NCBI GenBank assembly: GCA_937128785.1
Contig: CAKZMS010000148.1
Coordinates: 1 to 6,216 of the forward strand
DNA length: 6,216 nt
DNA from: an uncultured Opitutaceae bacterium
GTDB lineage: Bacteria; Verrucomicrobiota; Verrucomicrobiia; Opitutales; Opitutaceae
Direction of reading: 5' to 3'
Below the pieces are notes generated by a model, which saw only the letters and a program-made list of their open reading frames with translations, was not told the origin of the DNA and did not search any database. Each line of letters opens with the position of its first letter. Position 1 is the stretch's first letter. The translations under genes were made by a program, and so were the position numbers. Of this stretch, positions 1 to 5,974 are shown in pieces.

Positions 1-1
1 G

Positions 2-277
2 GGGGGGGGCATCGGGAGGGCCAGCGTCATCGCACATGGTCGTCAGGATATCCGCGTGGATATTTCCCAATCGATTCGCCTAGAGCGGGCGTTGAAAGCG
101 CGGGGCATCCCGCACGAGACTTATTACGAAGGTGACTCCGCCCATGGCTTTGCCGCGGCTGAAGCGCAGGCAGCCTATTTGAGTGAGGTGGATGGCTTCC
201 TGCAGGAGTACTTTTTCGGCGGAAAACCGAATGTGACCATCGAGCCTTCCGAGGTGGTTGAGCTGCCTGCCCGGTAG
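2..277 (+). CDS. C-terminal end of an S9-type prolyl oligopeptidase / alpha-beta hydrolase (5' end outside the window)
   Basis: Reading frame 2 is open from the left edge to a TAG at 275-277, giving 91 codons with no start in view. The sequence matches the end of the peptidase S9 (prolyl oligopeptidase) hydrolase domain. The segment IAHGRQDIRV (29-58) is the beta-strand and loop that carries the catalytic Asp, here the Asp at 47-49 just before Ile-Arg-Val. About 30 residues later, GDSAHGF carries the catalytic His at 143-145. Between them is the usual helix with QS...LERALKARGIP. The nucleophile Ser lies upstream, out of view. By family, such enzymes are serine hydrolases that cleave short peptides or esters; the substrate cannot be told from this piece. 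The gene ends 6 bases from the stop of the convergent GH20-like gene. A dienelactone-hydrolase-type protein is the main alternative. The first residues come from a run of nine G and may be unreliable. Confidence 0.75.
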   Translation, partial: GGGIGRASVIAHGRQDIRVDISQSIRLERALKARGIPHETYYEGDSAHGFAAAEAQAAYLSEVDGFLQEYFFGGKPNVTIEPSEVVELPAR

Positions 278-283
278 CGCGCC

Positions 284-2197
284 CTAAAAAATCAATTCGA
301 GAACATCCTGGTCGGTGGTCCAATCCAAGCCGGGCCAACCCGACTCGGGAGCCGGGTGGCCGAGTCGTTTACGGATGACTTTGGCCCAAGCCTTATTCCA
401 TTTCGTGTCCGGTCCGTTGGTGAGGGAGACCTCACTGATCGCTACTTCGCCCAATCCCCTTAGGGTGATGCGTAAGGGCAGCTTCGGATCCTCGATGGGC
501 AGGGACCAGTCGCGTTTGAGCGGACTGCACCGCCGGGCGGCATTGGACCGAAACTCGATGGTGTGCCGTTGCCGCAAATCGACCCAATTCCCGTCGGCGT
601 TCTGCTGCTGGACCACCACGATATTGGCGTTGGGGCGGGTAGCGTGAACGGTTAGCGAGAGCTGCCACCCGCCCAGGATGGGTGAGGGCGTGTGGAGTCT
701 GGCGGGCGAGCGCAGGGCGCGCTCCAGCCAGCGTTGCCACGCCGTCAATTTCTGTCGGTCCTGCTGCAGGATTTTATGATTCGGGCCGGCTGGTTTTTGC
801 CGTCGCGTGAGCTGCCAGAGCGCGTCAGCGGCAGCCTGGCCCTCTCGAAGTTCGGTGACGAAACCCACCGCGTCGTCGTGAAGTTGATGGAGGAGTTTGG
901 TGCCCTCTTCGGCATGTCCTCGCGCGTGTTGACGACGGGCTCGCAGCACACCCGCCGCGGCGGAGCGCACCAGGCATTCGCGTCGGGCCAGGTAGCGCCG
1001 CCACTGCAGGCTGATGCGCAGCGGCTCGAACTGCGCTCGTTTTGTCGCCCGATCAAAAAACCTTACCTTGGCCGATTCGCGGGCGGATCCCTCGTGCAGC
1101 GGGCTGGTGTCCCAATGGGTATGTCGTTCGGCCTGGGCGTAGCCGGCAAAGGCGCGTTCATCACAGGCCAGGGCCAGGCGGCTTTCCTTGGCGGGCTGGG
1201 CGATGGAAGTCGCCCGACGGAATCCTCGGCGCAGCAAGGTGGCGTGATCATGGGTGTCGCCGTCGAGCCACAAGCCGGCAATGGCGGCATCGATCACAGT
1301 GGTGAGTTCGGGGGTTAGGTGGGAGGGCTCCCAAGAAGACACGAGGAACCCGGCGGCCTTGGTCTCCGCGGCTCGCTTCCACCATGAGACCGCGTTGGCC
1401 AGACGCTCGCCGAAGACGGGCAACGGCTCGTGCCGAAAGGCGCCGTTCATGGGGCAAGCCCAGTAGTCGATACCGCGTTGGCGGAGCGGTTCGGCGAGAT
1501 CGGAGTCCTGGAAGTTGAAGTGCGCGAAGCGGGGATGCCGGGCAAAGCCGTGGTAATACCAATCGTAGGCAGCGATGTCGGTAGGGAGGCTCTCGATGGC
1601 CTCCGGCAGCATGATCAACATGTCCGCCCAGATCGCCATTTTGAGGCCCGCCGAGTTTACCTGCTCGTTCAGCCGGGTGACATAGGCCGAGAAGTAGGGC
1701 GGCAACCCCTGTTGTTCGATTTGAGCCCGACTGCTCGGGTGTTTCCCAAGATGGAATGACTCATCCAGGCCCACGTGAAGTTTGCCCGCGGTGCACAGGG
1801 GACGCAGGTCGTTGATAAGCTTTTGCGCGACTTCCAGGGTCCGCGGGTGGTCCGGGCAGATTTGACCAATCTCGGCCGGCGAACCATCGGCATTTTGAAG
1901 CTCATTCAGCTCCCGCCATTCAGGCGTTTTGATCAGATATTGGGTATGCCCGAGAAGATTGGCGATGGGCACGACCGTGATGCCCGCCTCGTCGGCGGCG
2001 GTAACCAGTCGTTCAAATTGCGACCAAGAGTAGGCATCACTCCGCGCTACCCCCGGCAGGCTGGGGTAGTCCACCGCGTCTTCGAGATGCAGGTGCAGCT
2101 CTTGGTAACCCCACTCGGCGTAGCGCGGGAGTTGGGCGATGAGCCAGTCGAGACGTTCGACTTGTCGAGCGAGGTCCCATTGAAAAGCGCGGATCAT
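284..2197 (-). CDS. Glycoside hydrolase family 20-like protein, predicted intracellular beta-N-acetylhexosaminidase (hexosaminidase D / GcnA type)
   Basis: 637 residues, ATG at 2197, TAG at 286-284. No signal peptide or membrane segment is visible, so it is probably cytoplasmic. Residues 1-315 look like a GH20 TIM barrel. LHLHLEDAVDYPS (34-46) fits an early barrel strand. GITVVPIANLLGH (72-84) and IGQICPDHP (110-118) match the lines around the GH20 'ICP.HP' segment. HVGLDE (141-146) matches the H-x-G-x-D-E motif, with the catalytic pair Asp145-Glu146. MAIWADM (187-193) and SSWEPSHL (287-294) supply the expected active-site tryptophans. By family, these enzymes remove terminal beta-linked GlcNAc or GalNAc by substrate-assisted catalysis. 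Residues 340-500 look helical and rich in Arg and Ala; 505-595 look beta-rich, perhaps an accessory domain. The motif is GLDE where GGDE is common. No Shine-Dalgarno precedes the ATG; a terminator T-tract lies there instead. The fold is fairly secure, the substrate is inferred. Confidence 0.72.
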   Translation of the reverse strand: MIRAFQWDLARQVERLDWLIAQLPRYAEWGYQELHLHLEDAVDYPSLPGVARSDAYSWSQFERLVTAADEAGITVVPIANLLGHTQYLIKTPEWRELNELQNADGSPAEIGQICPDHPRTLEVAQKLINDLRPLCTAGKLHVGLDESFHLGKHPSSRAQIEQQGLPPYFSAYVTRLNEQVNSAGLKMAIWADMLIMLPEAIESLPTDIAAYDWYYHGFARHPRFAHFNFQDSDLAEPLRQRGIDYWACPMNGAFRHEPLPVFGERLANAVSWWKRAAETKAAGFLVSSWEPSHLTPELTTVIDAAIAGLWLDGDTHDHATLLRRGFRRATSIAQPAKESRLALACDERAFAGYAQAERHTHWDTSPLHEGSARESAKVRFFDRATKRAQFEPLRISLQWRRYLARRECLVRSAAAGVLRARRQHARGHAEEGTKLLHQLHDDAVGFVTELREGQAAADALWQLTRRQKPAGPNHKILQQDRQKLTAWQRWLERALRSPARLHTPSPILGGWQLSLTVHATRPNANIVVVQQQNADGNWVDLRQRHTIEFRSNAARRCSPLKRDWSLPIEDPKLPLRITLRGLGEVAISEVSLTNGPDTKWNKAWAKVIRKRLGHPAPESGWPGLDWTTDQDVLELIF

Positions 2198-2200
2198 TGA

Positions 2201-2230
2201 TCAAAAGAAAAGCCGGGCTTGAGCCCGGCT
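2201..2230 (-). terminator. Intrinsic terminator after transaldolase, abutting the GH20 start codon
   Basis: Positions 2211-2230 form a perfect inverted repeat with 9-base arms (AGCCGGGCT / AGCCCGGCT) around two bases; in practice the innermost pairs would open into a tetraloop. On the minus strand the hairpin is followed at once by TTTCTTTTGA (2210-2201). On the plus strand no T-run follows, so it works only for leftward transcription. It lies 27 bases past the transaldolase stop and its T-tract ends three bases before the ATG of the next gene. Confidence 0.85.
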
Positions 2231-2256
2231 GAAAGAGTGAAAAATGCAGGGACGAA

Positions 2257-3201
2257 TCAACCGGTCTTTTCGGTGATGAGTTTCTCCAGTTTCACGATGT
2301 CGGCCGCGAAGTTGCGGATGCCTTCGGCGGTCTTCTCCGTCGCCATGGCGTCTTCGTTCATCTCGTAGCGGAAGGCCTTTTCGTCGAGGGTGACCTGTTC
2401 CAAGTCGGAGTTGGCGGCGGTCTCCGGGTCGAGCTTGCGTTCCACCGGGCCATCGTTGTCGGCCAACTCCTGCAACAGGGCGGGGGAGATGGTCAGCAGA
2501 TCGCAGCCGGCGAGTTCGAGTATTTCGCCGGTGTTGCGGAAGCTGGCTCCCATGACCTCGGTCTTGTAACCGAACTTCTTGTAGTAGTTGTAGATCTCAG
2601 TGACCGAAATGACACCGGGATCAGCTGCACCGGAAAAGTCGTTGCCGGTGGCTTTTTTGTGCCAGTCGAGGATACGTCCGACGAATGGGGAGATGAGTTG
2701 CACCTTCGCTTCGGCGCAGGCGACGGCTTGGGCGAAGGAGAAAAGCAGGGTGAGGTTGCAGTGGATGCCCTCCTTTTCCAGCGCCTCGGCGGCTTTGATG
2801 CCTTCCCAGGTGGAAGCGATTTTGATGAGGACACGGTCGCGGGAGACGCCGTCTTTCTCATACATGGCGATCAGTCCCTTGGCGCGCTCGATGGTGCCGG
2901 CAGTGTCGAAAGACAACCGGGCATCGACTTCACTGGAAACGCGGCCGGGCACGATTTCGAGGATGGCCTTGCCGAAAGTAACCAGCAGGCGGTCGATGAT
3001 GGCGGCGAGAGAAGCTCCGGATCCGGCTTCGGCAATGGCTTGATCGACCAGGGCATCGTAGCTGCCGGATGCCGCTGCTTTGAGGATGAGCGACGGGTTG
3101 GTCGTCGCATCCTGGGGGGTGAAAGCTTTCATGCTTTCGAAATCACCCGTATCGGCGACCACGGTGGTGAGGGCCTTCAGTTGTTCGAGTTGGTTCGGCA
3201 T
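2257..3201 (-). CDS. tal: Transaldolase (TalA/TalB type)
   Basis: 314 residues from ATG 3201 to TGA 2259-2257; E. coli TalB has 317. It catalyses reversible transfer of a dihydroxyacetone unit from sedoheptulose 7-phosphate to glyceraldehyde 3-phosphate, in the cytoplasmic non-oxidative pentose phosphate pathway. In this numbering TTVVADTGD contains the conserved Asp17, and [11 protein letters not shown] follows. [11 protein letters not shown] carries the conserved Glu91. [12 protein letters not shown] carries the Schiff-base Lys127 (Lys132 in E. coli). CNLTLLFS has Asn149 and Thr151, and LISPFVGRI has Ser171 and Arg176. All catalytic residues are present. A TTG at 3222 would add seven residues, but the ATG aligns exactly with the E. 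coli N-terminus (Asp17 in both) and leaves a 17-base gap after cca, where the TTG would overlap it. No clear Shine-Dalgarno precedes the ATG. It is probably cotranscribed with DUF423 and cca, and an intrinsic terminator follows. Confidence 0.96.
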   Translation of the reverse strand: MPNQLEQLKALTTVVADTGDFESMKAFTPQDATTNPSLILKAAASGSYDALVDQAIAEAGSGASLAAIIDRLLVTFGKAILEIVPGRVSSEVDARLSFDTAGTIERAKGLIAMYEKDGVSRDRVLIKIASTWEGIKAAEALEKEGIHCNLTLLFSFAQAVACAEAKVQLISPFVGRILDWHKKATGNDFSGAADPGVISVTEIYNYYKKFGYKTEVMGASFRNTGEILELAGCDLLTISPALLQELADNDGPVERKLDPETAANSDLEQVTLDEKAFRYEMNEDAMATEKTAEGIRNFAADIVKLEKLITEKTG

Positions 3202-3218
3202 AGGGGACAAATCTATGC

Positions 3219-4619
3219 TCAATCCGCGACATGCTTCAAATGGGAATCCAACCAGAGCAATGATTCGGTTACATTGGTGAATTCGCCAGCCAGCTGGGCT
3301 TCGTAGGCTGCGGCCAAAATCGGCGTGAACTGGGGTCCCGGTGCCAGACCGCGAGCGATCAGGTCCCGGCCTTGAACTAGGGCGGTGGGGGCCGAGTCGG
3401 CTACGGCCAGTGCCTCGGCGCGGGATTCGAGGTGCTCGAGCCGGGCCAGGGTCTCCGGATCCTGCCGGGGTGGCCTCCCATTGGAGTCGGCCCGCATGAG
3501 GGTTGCGAGCTGGGTGATCGTTGCGGGGGCGATTTTTCGGGCGAGTCGACGAATTTGGCTGTCGGTTGGCTGGTCCTTTCCGCCGTCATGGTGAGCCAAG
3601 TGGAACTGGACCAGGGGCGCGATGGTGGGCGCGAAGGGGTGGGGAGCTCCAATCCGGTGCAGAAATGACTCCGCCAAGGGCATGCCTGCTTTGGCATGCC
3701 GCGGGCTGGTCCAACGCCACCGGCCGTTTTTGAGCACCCGTTCCGTGGTGGCCGGTTTCCCAAAGTCGTGAGCCAGGGTGGCAAACATGAGAATCCGTCG
3801 GTTTTCGGCGTCGAAATCCGCCCACTGCGGATCGGCCACCAGGGCGTCGAGGCAATACAGAGTATGGGCGAAGACGTCTCCTTCGGGATGCCATTCGGGT
3901 TCCTGCGGCACGCCGATCATGTTGCTGATTTCCGGGAAATGATCGATCCACCCTGTCTGCTGCAGCACGCGGAGCCCGATTGAGGGTTTTTGCGACAACC
4001 TCGCCCATTTGTCCCATTCTCCCCAGATCCGCTCGGCGGGAAGCTCCGCAAAAGTGGCGACAATACTCCGGGCCAGCTCGGCCGTGGCCGGGTCCAACTC
4101 GAAGTCCAATCGCGCGCAGAGTTGCATGGCCCGCAAGACCCGCAGGGGATCCTCGGTGAAGGCAGGTCCGACATGCCGTACGCGCCGGGCCTCCAAATCC
4201 CGGCGGCCGTTGCAGGGATCGATCAGCTTTTGCGCAATGGGGCCCCAAGCGATGGCGTTGATGGTGAAATCCCTTCGGGACGCGGCGTCATGATCGCTCA
4301 GGGAGGGATCTGGGTCCACCTTGAAGCCTCGATGGCCGGCGCCGGTCTTTGATTCCCGTCGTGGGAGGGAAAAGTCATAAAGCCCACCGGCCAGCCGGAG
4401 GTTTAGGGTGCCAAAACTTCGTCCCACCACATCGGTCGCCCCAAAGGGCCGTAACACCGCCGCGAGTTGATCAAAATCCATCCCCCCAACCTCGATATCG
4501 ATATCTCCGGAAGGTTGCCCCAGCAGGGCGTCGCGCACGCAGCCGCCGACCAATCGGGGATGACCGTGTTTTGCCACCTCGGTCAGGACAGGCTCGAGGG
4601 CTGACGGGAGTTTGATCAC
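3219..4619 (-). CDS. cca: CCA tRNA nucleotidyltransferase with HD domain (class II)
   Basis: 466 residues from a GTG at 4619 to TGA 3221-3219. It adds or repairs the 3'-CCA end of tRNAs from CTP and ATP without a nucleic acid template, in the cytoplasm. The N-terminal catalytic head shows RLVGGCVRD (22-30), then GDIDIE with the two metal-binding Asp39 and Asp41, and RRDFTINAI (115-123), the ribose/base-recognition motif. EDPLRVLRA (156-164) and [10 protein letters not shown] (192-201) are the neck motifs. The C-terminal half has an HD phosphohydrolase domain: H252 in [10 protein letters not shown] and the His284-Asp285 pair in LAHDFGKP. The HD domain argues for a CCA enzyme of the E. coli kind over poly(A) polymerase PcnB. 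A CC-adding-only or A-adding-only enzyme cannot be excluded. The GTG overlaps the DUF423 stop (GTGA) and has GGGAGG 8 bases upstream. A longer frame back to 4784 lies inside DUF423 and has no family similarity. Confidence 0.94.
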   Translation of the reverse strand: MIKLPSALEPVLTEVAKHGHPRLVGGCVRDALLGQPSGDIDIEVGGMDFDQLAAVLRPFGATDVVGRSFGTLNLRLAGGLYDFSLPRRESKTGAGHRGFKVDPDPSLSDHDAASRRDFTINAIAWGPIAQKLIDPCNGRRDLEARRVRHVGPAFTEDPLRVLRAMQLCARLDFELDPATAELARSIVATFAELPAERIWGEWDKWARLSQKPSIGLRVLQQTGWIDHFPEISNMIGVPQEPEWHPEGDVFAHTLYCLDALVADPQWADFDAENRRILMFATLAHDFGKPATTERVLKNGRWRWTSPRHAKAGMPLAESFLHRIGAPHPFAPTIAPLVQFHLAHHDGGKDQPTDSQIRRLARKIAPATITQLATLMRADSNGRPPRQDPETLARLEHLESRAEALAVADSAPTALVQGRDLIARGLAPGPQFTPILAAAYEAQLAGEFTNVTESLLWLDSHLKHVAD

Positions 4620-4999
4620 CCGCTGCGCCTCCCGCCGGTTACCCAGGCGTATTTTGCCGCCAAGCCCCATCCGATGATGAACAAAAGGCCGCCGATCGGG
4701 GTAATCGGCCCCAACCATCGCGGTCCTCCAACCGCCAGCAGGTAGAGTGATCCGCTGAAAATGACCACTCCCGTCACCCAACACAGGGCAGCGGACCTGA
4801 TCGATTTGTCCTCATCGGAACCACAAAAAACCACGCTCCAAGCCGCGACGGCGTGGATCAAATGGTAAAAAACAGCCGTTTCCCAGGTGCTGCTGGTCCC
4901 TTTTTTGATCAGCAGATCCTCCAGTCCATGCGCCCCGAAAGCACCCAAGCCCACTCCTAGGAGGGCGAGAATAGCGGCAAAAAAAGGAATTTTATTCAT
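4616..4999 (-). CDS. DUF423 (YgdD-like) small integral membrane protein
   Basis: 127 residues from ATG 4999 to TGA 4618-4616; E. coli YgdD has 131. Four hydrophobic segments are visible, at about residues 4-22, 42-60, 68-90 and 98-119, so it should sit in the inner membrane. Family hallmarks are present: LGAFGAHGL near the end of segment 1, TAVFYHLIHA at the start of segment 2, GSLYLLA in segment 3 and GPITPIGG leading into segment 4. The molecular function of the DUF423 family is not established. A TTG at 5065 would add 22 polar residues before the first membrane segment; the ATG gives the usual family length and an N-terminus that enters the membrane directly, so I prefer it. No Shine-Dalgarno is evident. 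The stop overlaps the cca GTG by four bases, implying translational coupling and a shared transcript. Confidence 0.9.
   Translation of the reverse strand: MNKIPFFAAILALLGVGLGAFGAHGLEDLLIKKGTSSTWETAVFYHLIHAVAAWSVVFCGSDEDKSIRSAALCWVTGVVIFSGSLYLLAVGGPRWLGPITPIGGLLFIIGWGLAAKYAWVTGGRRSG
4628..4633 (-). promoter_or_regulatory. Shine-Dalgarno of cca inside the DUF423 coding end
   Basis: On the minus strand GGGAGG occupies 4633-4628, with an 8-base spacer to the GTG at 4619. It lies within the codons for the last residues of DUF423 (Gly-Gly-Arg-Arg). It is the one clear anti-16S match ahead of any start in the window, and it settles the cca start at GTG 4619. Confidence 0.7.
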
Positions 5000-5072
5000 A
5001 TCGATTGCAAAGTTGGCCCGAGGCCTGCTCAAGAAAAGGAGTTCTTTCGGATTCGTGTTAAGCAAATCGAGG

Positions 5073-5101
5073 TTGAAATTTCATCTCATGAATGGTATTC
5101 A
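5073..5101 (+). promoter_or_regulatory. Possible sigma-70-type promoter for the porin gene
   Basis: TTGAAA (5073-5078) is separated by 17 bases from TATTCA (5096-5101), which is preceded by TGG (5093-5095), giving an extended -10 (TGnTAT). The -35 matches five of six consensus bases and the -10 only three. Transcription would begin near 5108, giving a leader of about 57 bases. It overlaps a palindrome at 5087-5103. This is a pattern match only. Confidence 0.3.
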
Positions 5102-5103
5102 TG
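5087..5103. repeat. 17-base palindrome in the divergent DUF423-porin gap
   Basis: CATGAAT - GGT - ATTCATG: perfect 7-base arms around three bases. It lies in the 165-base gap between two divergent genes and covers the proposed -10 of the porin gene, which is where a dimeric repressor site would sit. It could equally be a hairpin in a longer leader transcript, or chance. No regulator can be named. Confidence 0.4.
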
Positions 5104-5168
5104 CGCCTCGTTTGGCTTTCGCTGAACTGACTGACATCCAAGTAACTACAGACTACTACTACAAATGA
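5088..5168 (+). other. Possible leader peptide ORF overlapping the porin start (ATGA)
   Basis: An ATG at 5088 opens 26 codons that end ...Asp-Tyr-Tyr-Tyr-Lys, with the stop at 5166-5168 overlapping the porin ATG (5165-5167) as ATGA. The three Tyr codons (TAC TAC TAC, 5154-5162) produce the ACTACTAC run seen in the leader. Arguments for: the overlap is of the translational-coupling kind, and the porin has no Shine-Dalgarno of its own. Arguments against: the ATG has only a weak GAGG 15 bases upstream, the frame has been open since 4887 as a shadow of antisense DUF423, and the proposed promoter would start transcription downstream of this ATG. Confidence 0.2.
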
Positions 5169-5845
5169 AGAAAATTGCCGCTATTGCCCTCGCAGCCACC
5201 TTGGTGGGTTCGAGTCTCAGTGCTCAGGAGGAATCCTCCTATTCGATTACGATGGATTTTCCATACGTATCTACTTACATATTCCGTGGACTTGAGTTCG
5301 CTGAGGAATCCATTCAGCCCTCCATCGAATTCGCCGCTGGTGATTTCTATGCCGGCATCTGGACCAGCAACCCGGTCACCGGTAACATTGCCAACGAGTT
5401 CGATTTCTACATGGGCTACGGTTGGGCGCTGAGCGACACCTGGTCCCTCGACGCTGGTGCCACCTACTACTACTACCCAGAGACTCCGAGCGGCGACGAG
5501 CAGTTCGAGCCCTACGTTGGCATCGCCGGTGATTTCGGCGGAGGCTTCAGCGGTTCCGGCTACCTCTTCTACGAGACCGAGTTCGAAGTGACCACCGCTC
5601 AGTTTGACCTGGGCTACAGCATCGACATGTCCGACACGTCGACCTTCGACCTCGCCGGTACCTACGGTTTCGTAAGTGCTGACGGTGGAGGTGATTACAA
5701 CTACTACAGCCTCAGCGCCACGCTCAACTATGCGCTGAACGACATCGCTGGCACCTACTTTGGAGTGGTGTTCGTTGACACGGATGAAAACTTCGGTGTC
5801 GACTCTGAAACCTACTTCATCGCGGGTCTGAGCCTCGGCTTCTAA
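5165..5845 (+). CDS. TorF-like (Gcw_chp family) putative outer-membrane porin, very acidic
   Basis: 226 residues, ATG 5165 to TAA 5843-5845. The first 20 residues are a signal peptide: MKK, a hydrophobic core of Ala, Ile and Leu, and Leu-Ser-Ala before Gln21, giving Sec export to the periplasm and outer membrane. The mature part alternates polar and aromatic residues in strands of 8-12 residues with Gly- and Asp-rich turns, and ends ...AGLSLGF. A terminal Phe preceded by alternating hydrophobics is the usual beta-barrel insertion signal. VSTYIFRGLEF (35-45) resembles the 'S.Y.FRG' hallmark of the Gcw_chp (TIGR02001) family. Family members are annotated as putative porins; substrate and pore activity are unknown. 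The mature 206 residues contain no Lys, His or Cys, one Arg (41), about 32 Asp/Glu and 21 Tyr, including four in a row at 101-104. No Shine-Dalgarno precedes it. It is flanked by its own terminator, so is probably monocistronic. Confidence 0.78.
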   Translation: MKKIAAIALAATLVGSSLSAQEESSYSITMDFPYVSTYIFRGLEFAEESIQPSIEFAAGDFYAGIWTSNPVTGNIANEFDFYMGYGWALSDTWSLDAGATYYYYPETPSGDEQFEPYVGIAGDFGGGFSGSGYLFYETEFEVTTAQFDLGYSIDMSDTSTFDLAGTYGFVSADGGGDYNYYSLSATLNYALNDIAGTYFGVVFVDTDENFGVDSETYFIAGLSLGF

Positions 5846-5873
5846 GCTGAACTAGACGCCAAAGATTCTACCG

Positions 5874-5912
5874 AATCCCGTCCTGGTCTTACGACCGGGG
5901 CGGGATTTTTTT
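5874..5912 (+). terminator. Strong intrinsic terminator after the porin gene
   Basis: The arm 5874-5888 (AATCCCGTCCTGGTC) pairs with 5893-5907 around the loop TTAC (5889-5892), with two G-T wobbles in a stem of about 15 pairs. T runs from 5906 to 5912. The hairpin begins 28 bases past the porin stop and should insulate rplM from porin transcription. Confidence 0.92.
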
Positions 5913-5923
5913 GTCCCAGTTAA

Positions 5924-5960
5924 AATGCAGGTTGACAGGCCCTCAGCTAAACTCTGCATT
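5924..5960 (+). promoter_or_regulatory. Candidate rplM promoter framed by an inverted repeat
   Basis: A perfect TTGACA (5932-5937) is followed 17 bases later by TGCATT (5955-5960), a weak -10 with three of six matches. The terminator upstream leaves only about 62 bases in which an rplM promoter can lie. The promoter sits inside a perfect 7-base inverted repeat, AATGCAG (5924-5930) and CTGCATT (5954-5960), whose right arm contains the -10. Transcription would start about 8 bases before the rplM ATG. An alternative -10, TAAAAT (5921-5926), has no -35. Confidence 0.4.
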
Positions 5961-5974
5961 CGGCCTCTTTTCCC

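Noticed and set aside
27..338. 103-codon minus-strand frame opposite the hydrolase end
   Set aside because: It is Arg/Pro/Ser-rich as expected of a shadow frame, and it overlaps the well-supported ends of two real genes.
692..1318. 208-codon plus-strand open frame opposite the GH20-like gene
   Set aside because: It is a GC-rich antisense shadow with low-complexity Gly/Arg/Gln content and no recognisable family. The minus frame has the GH20 motifs.
2659..3306. 215-codon plus-strand open frame opposite transaldolase
   Set aside because: It is antisense to a highly conserved transaldolase, its sequence resembles no protein I recognise, and it crosses the cca-tal boundary.
4620..4784. N-terminal extension of cca back to an ATG at 4784 (55 extra residues)
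   Set aside because: The extra stretch lies antiphase inside DUF423, has no CCA-family similarity, and the GTG at 4619 has both a stop-start overlap and a well-placed GGGAGG.
5000..5065. 22-residue N-terminal extension of DUF423 from a TTG at 5065
   Set aside because: DUF423 proteins normally begin just before the first membrane segment, and the ATG at 4999 gives the usual family length. The TTG has no Shine-Dalgarno.
4887..5168. 93-codon plus-strand frame from inside DUF423 to the porin start, as a full gene
   Set aside because: Most of it is antisense to DUF423 membrane segments. Only the last 26 codons are discussed, as a weak leader-peptide candidate.
5846..5974. Search for a small RNA or riboswitch between porin and rplM
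   Set aside because: After the terminator hairpin only about 62 bases remain, enough for a promoter but with no structure I recognise as a riboswitch or ncRNA.
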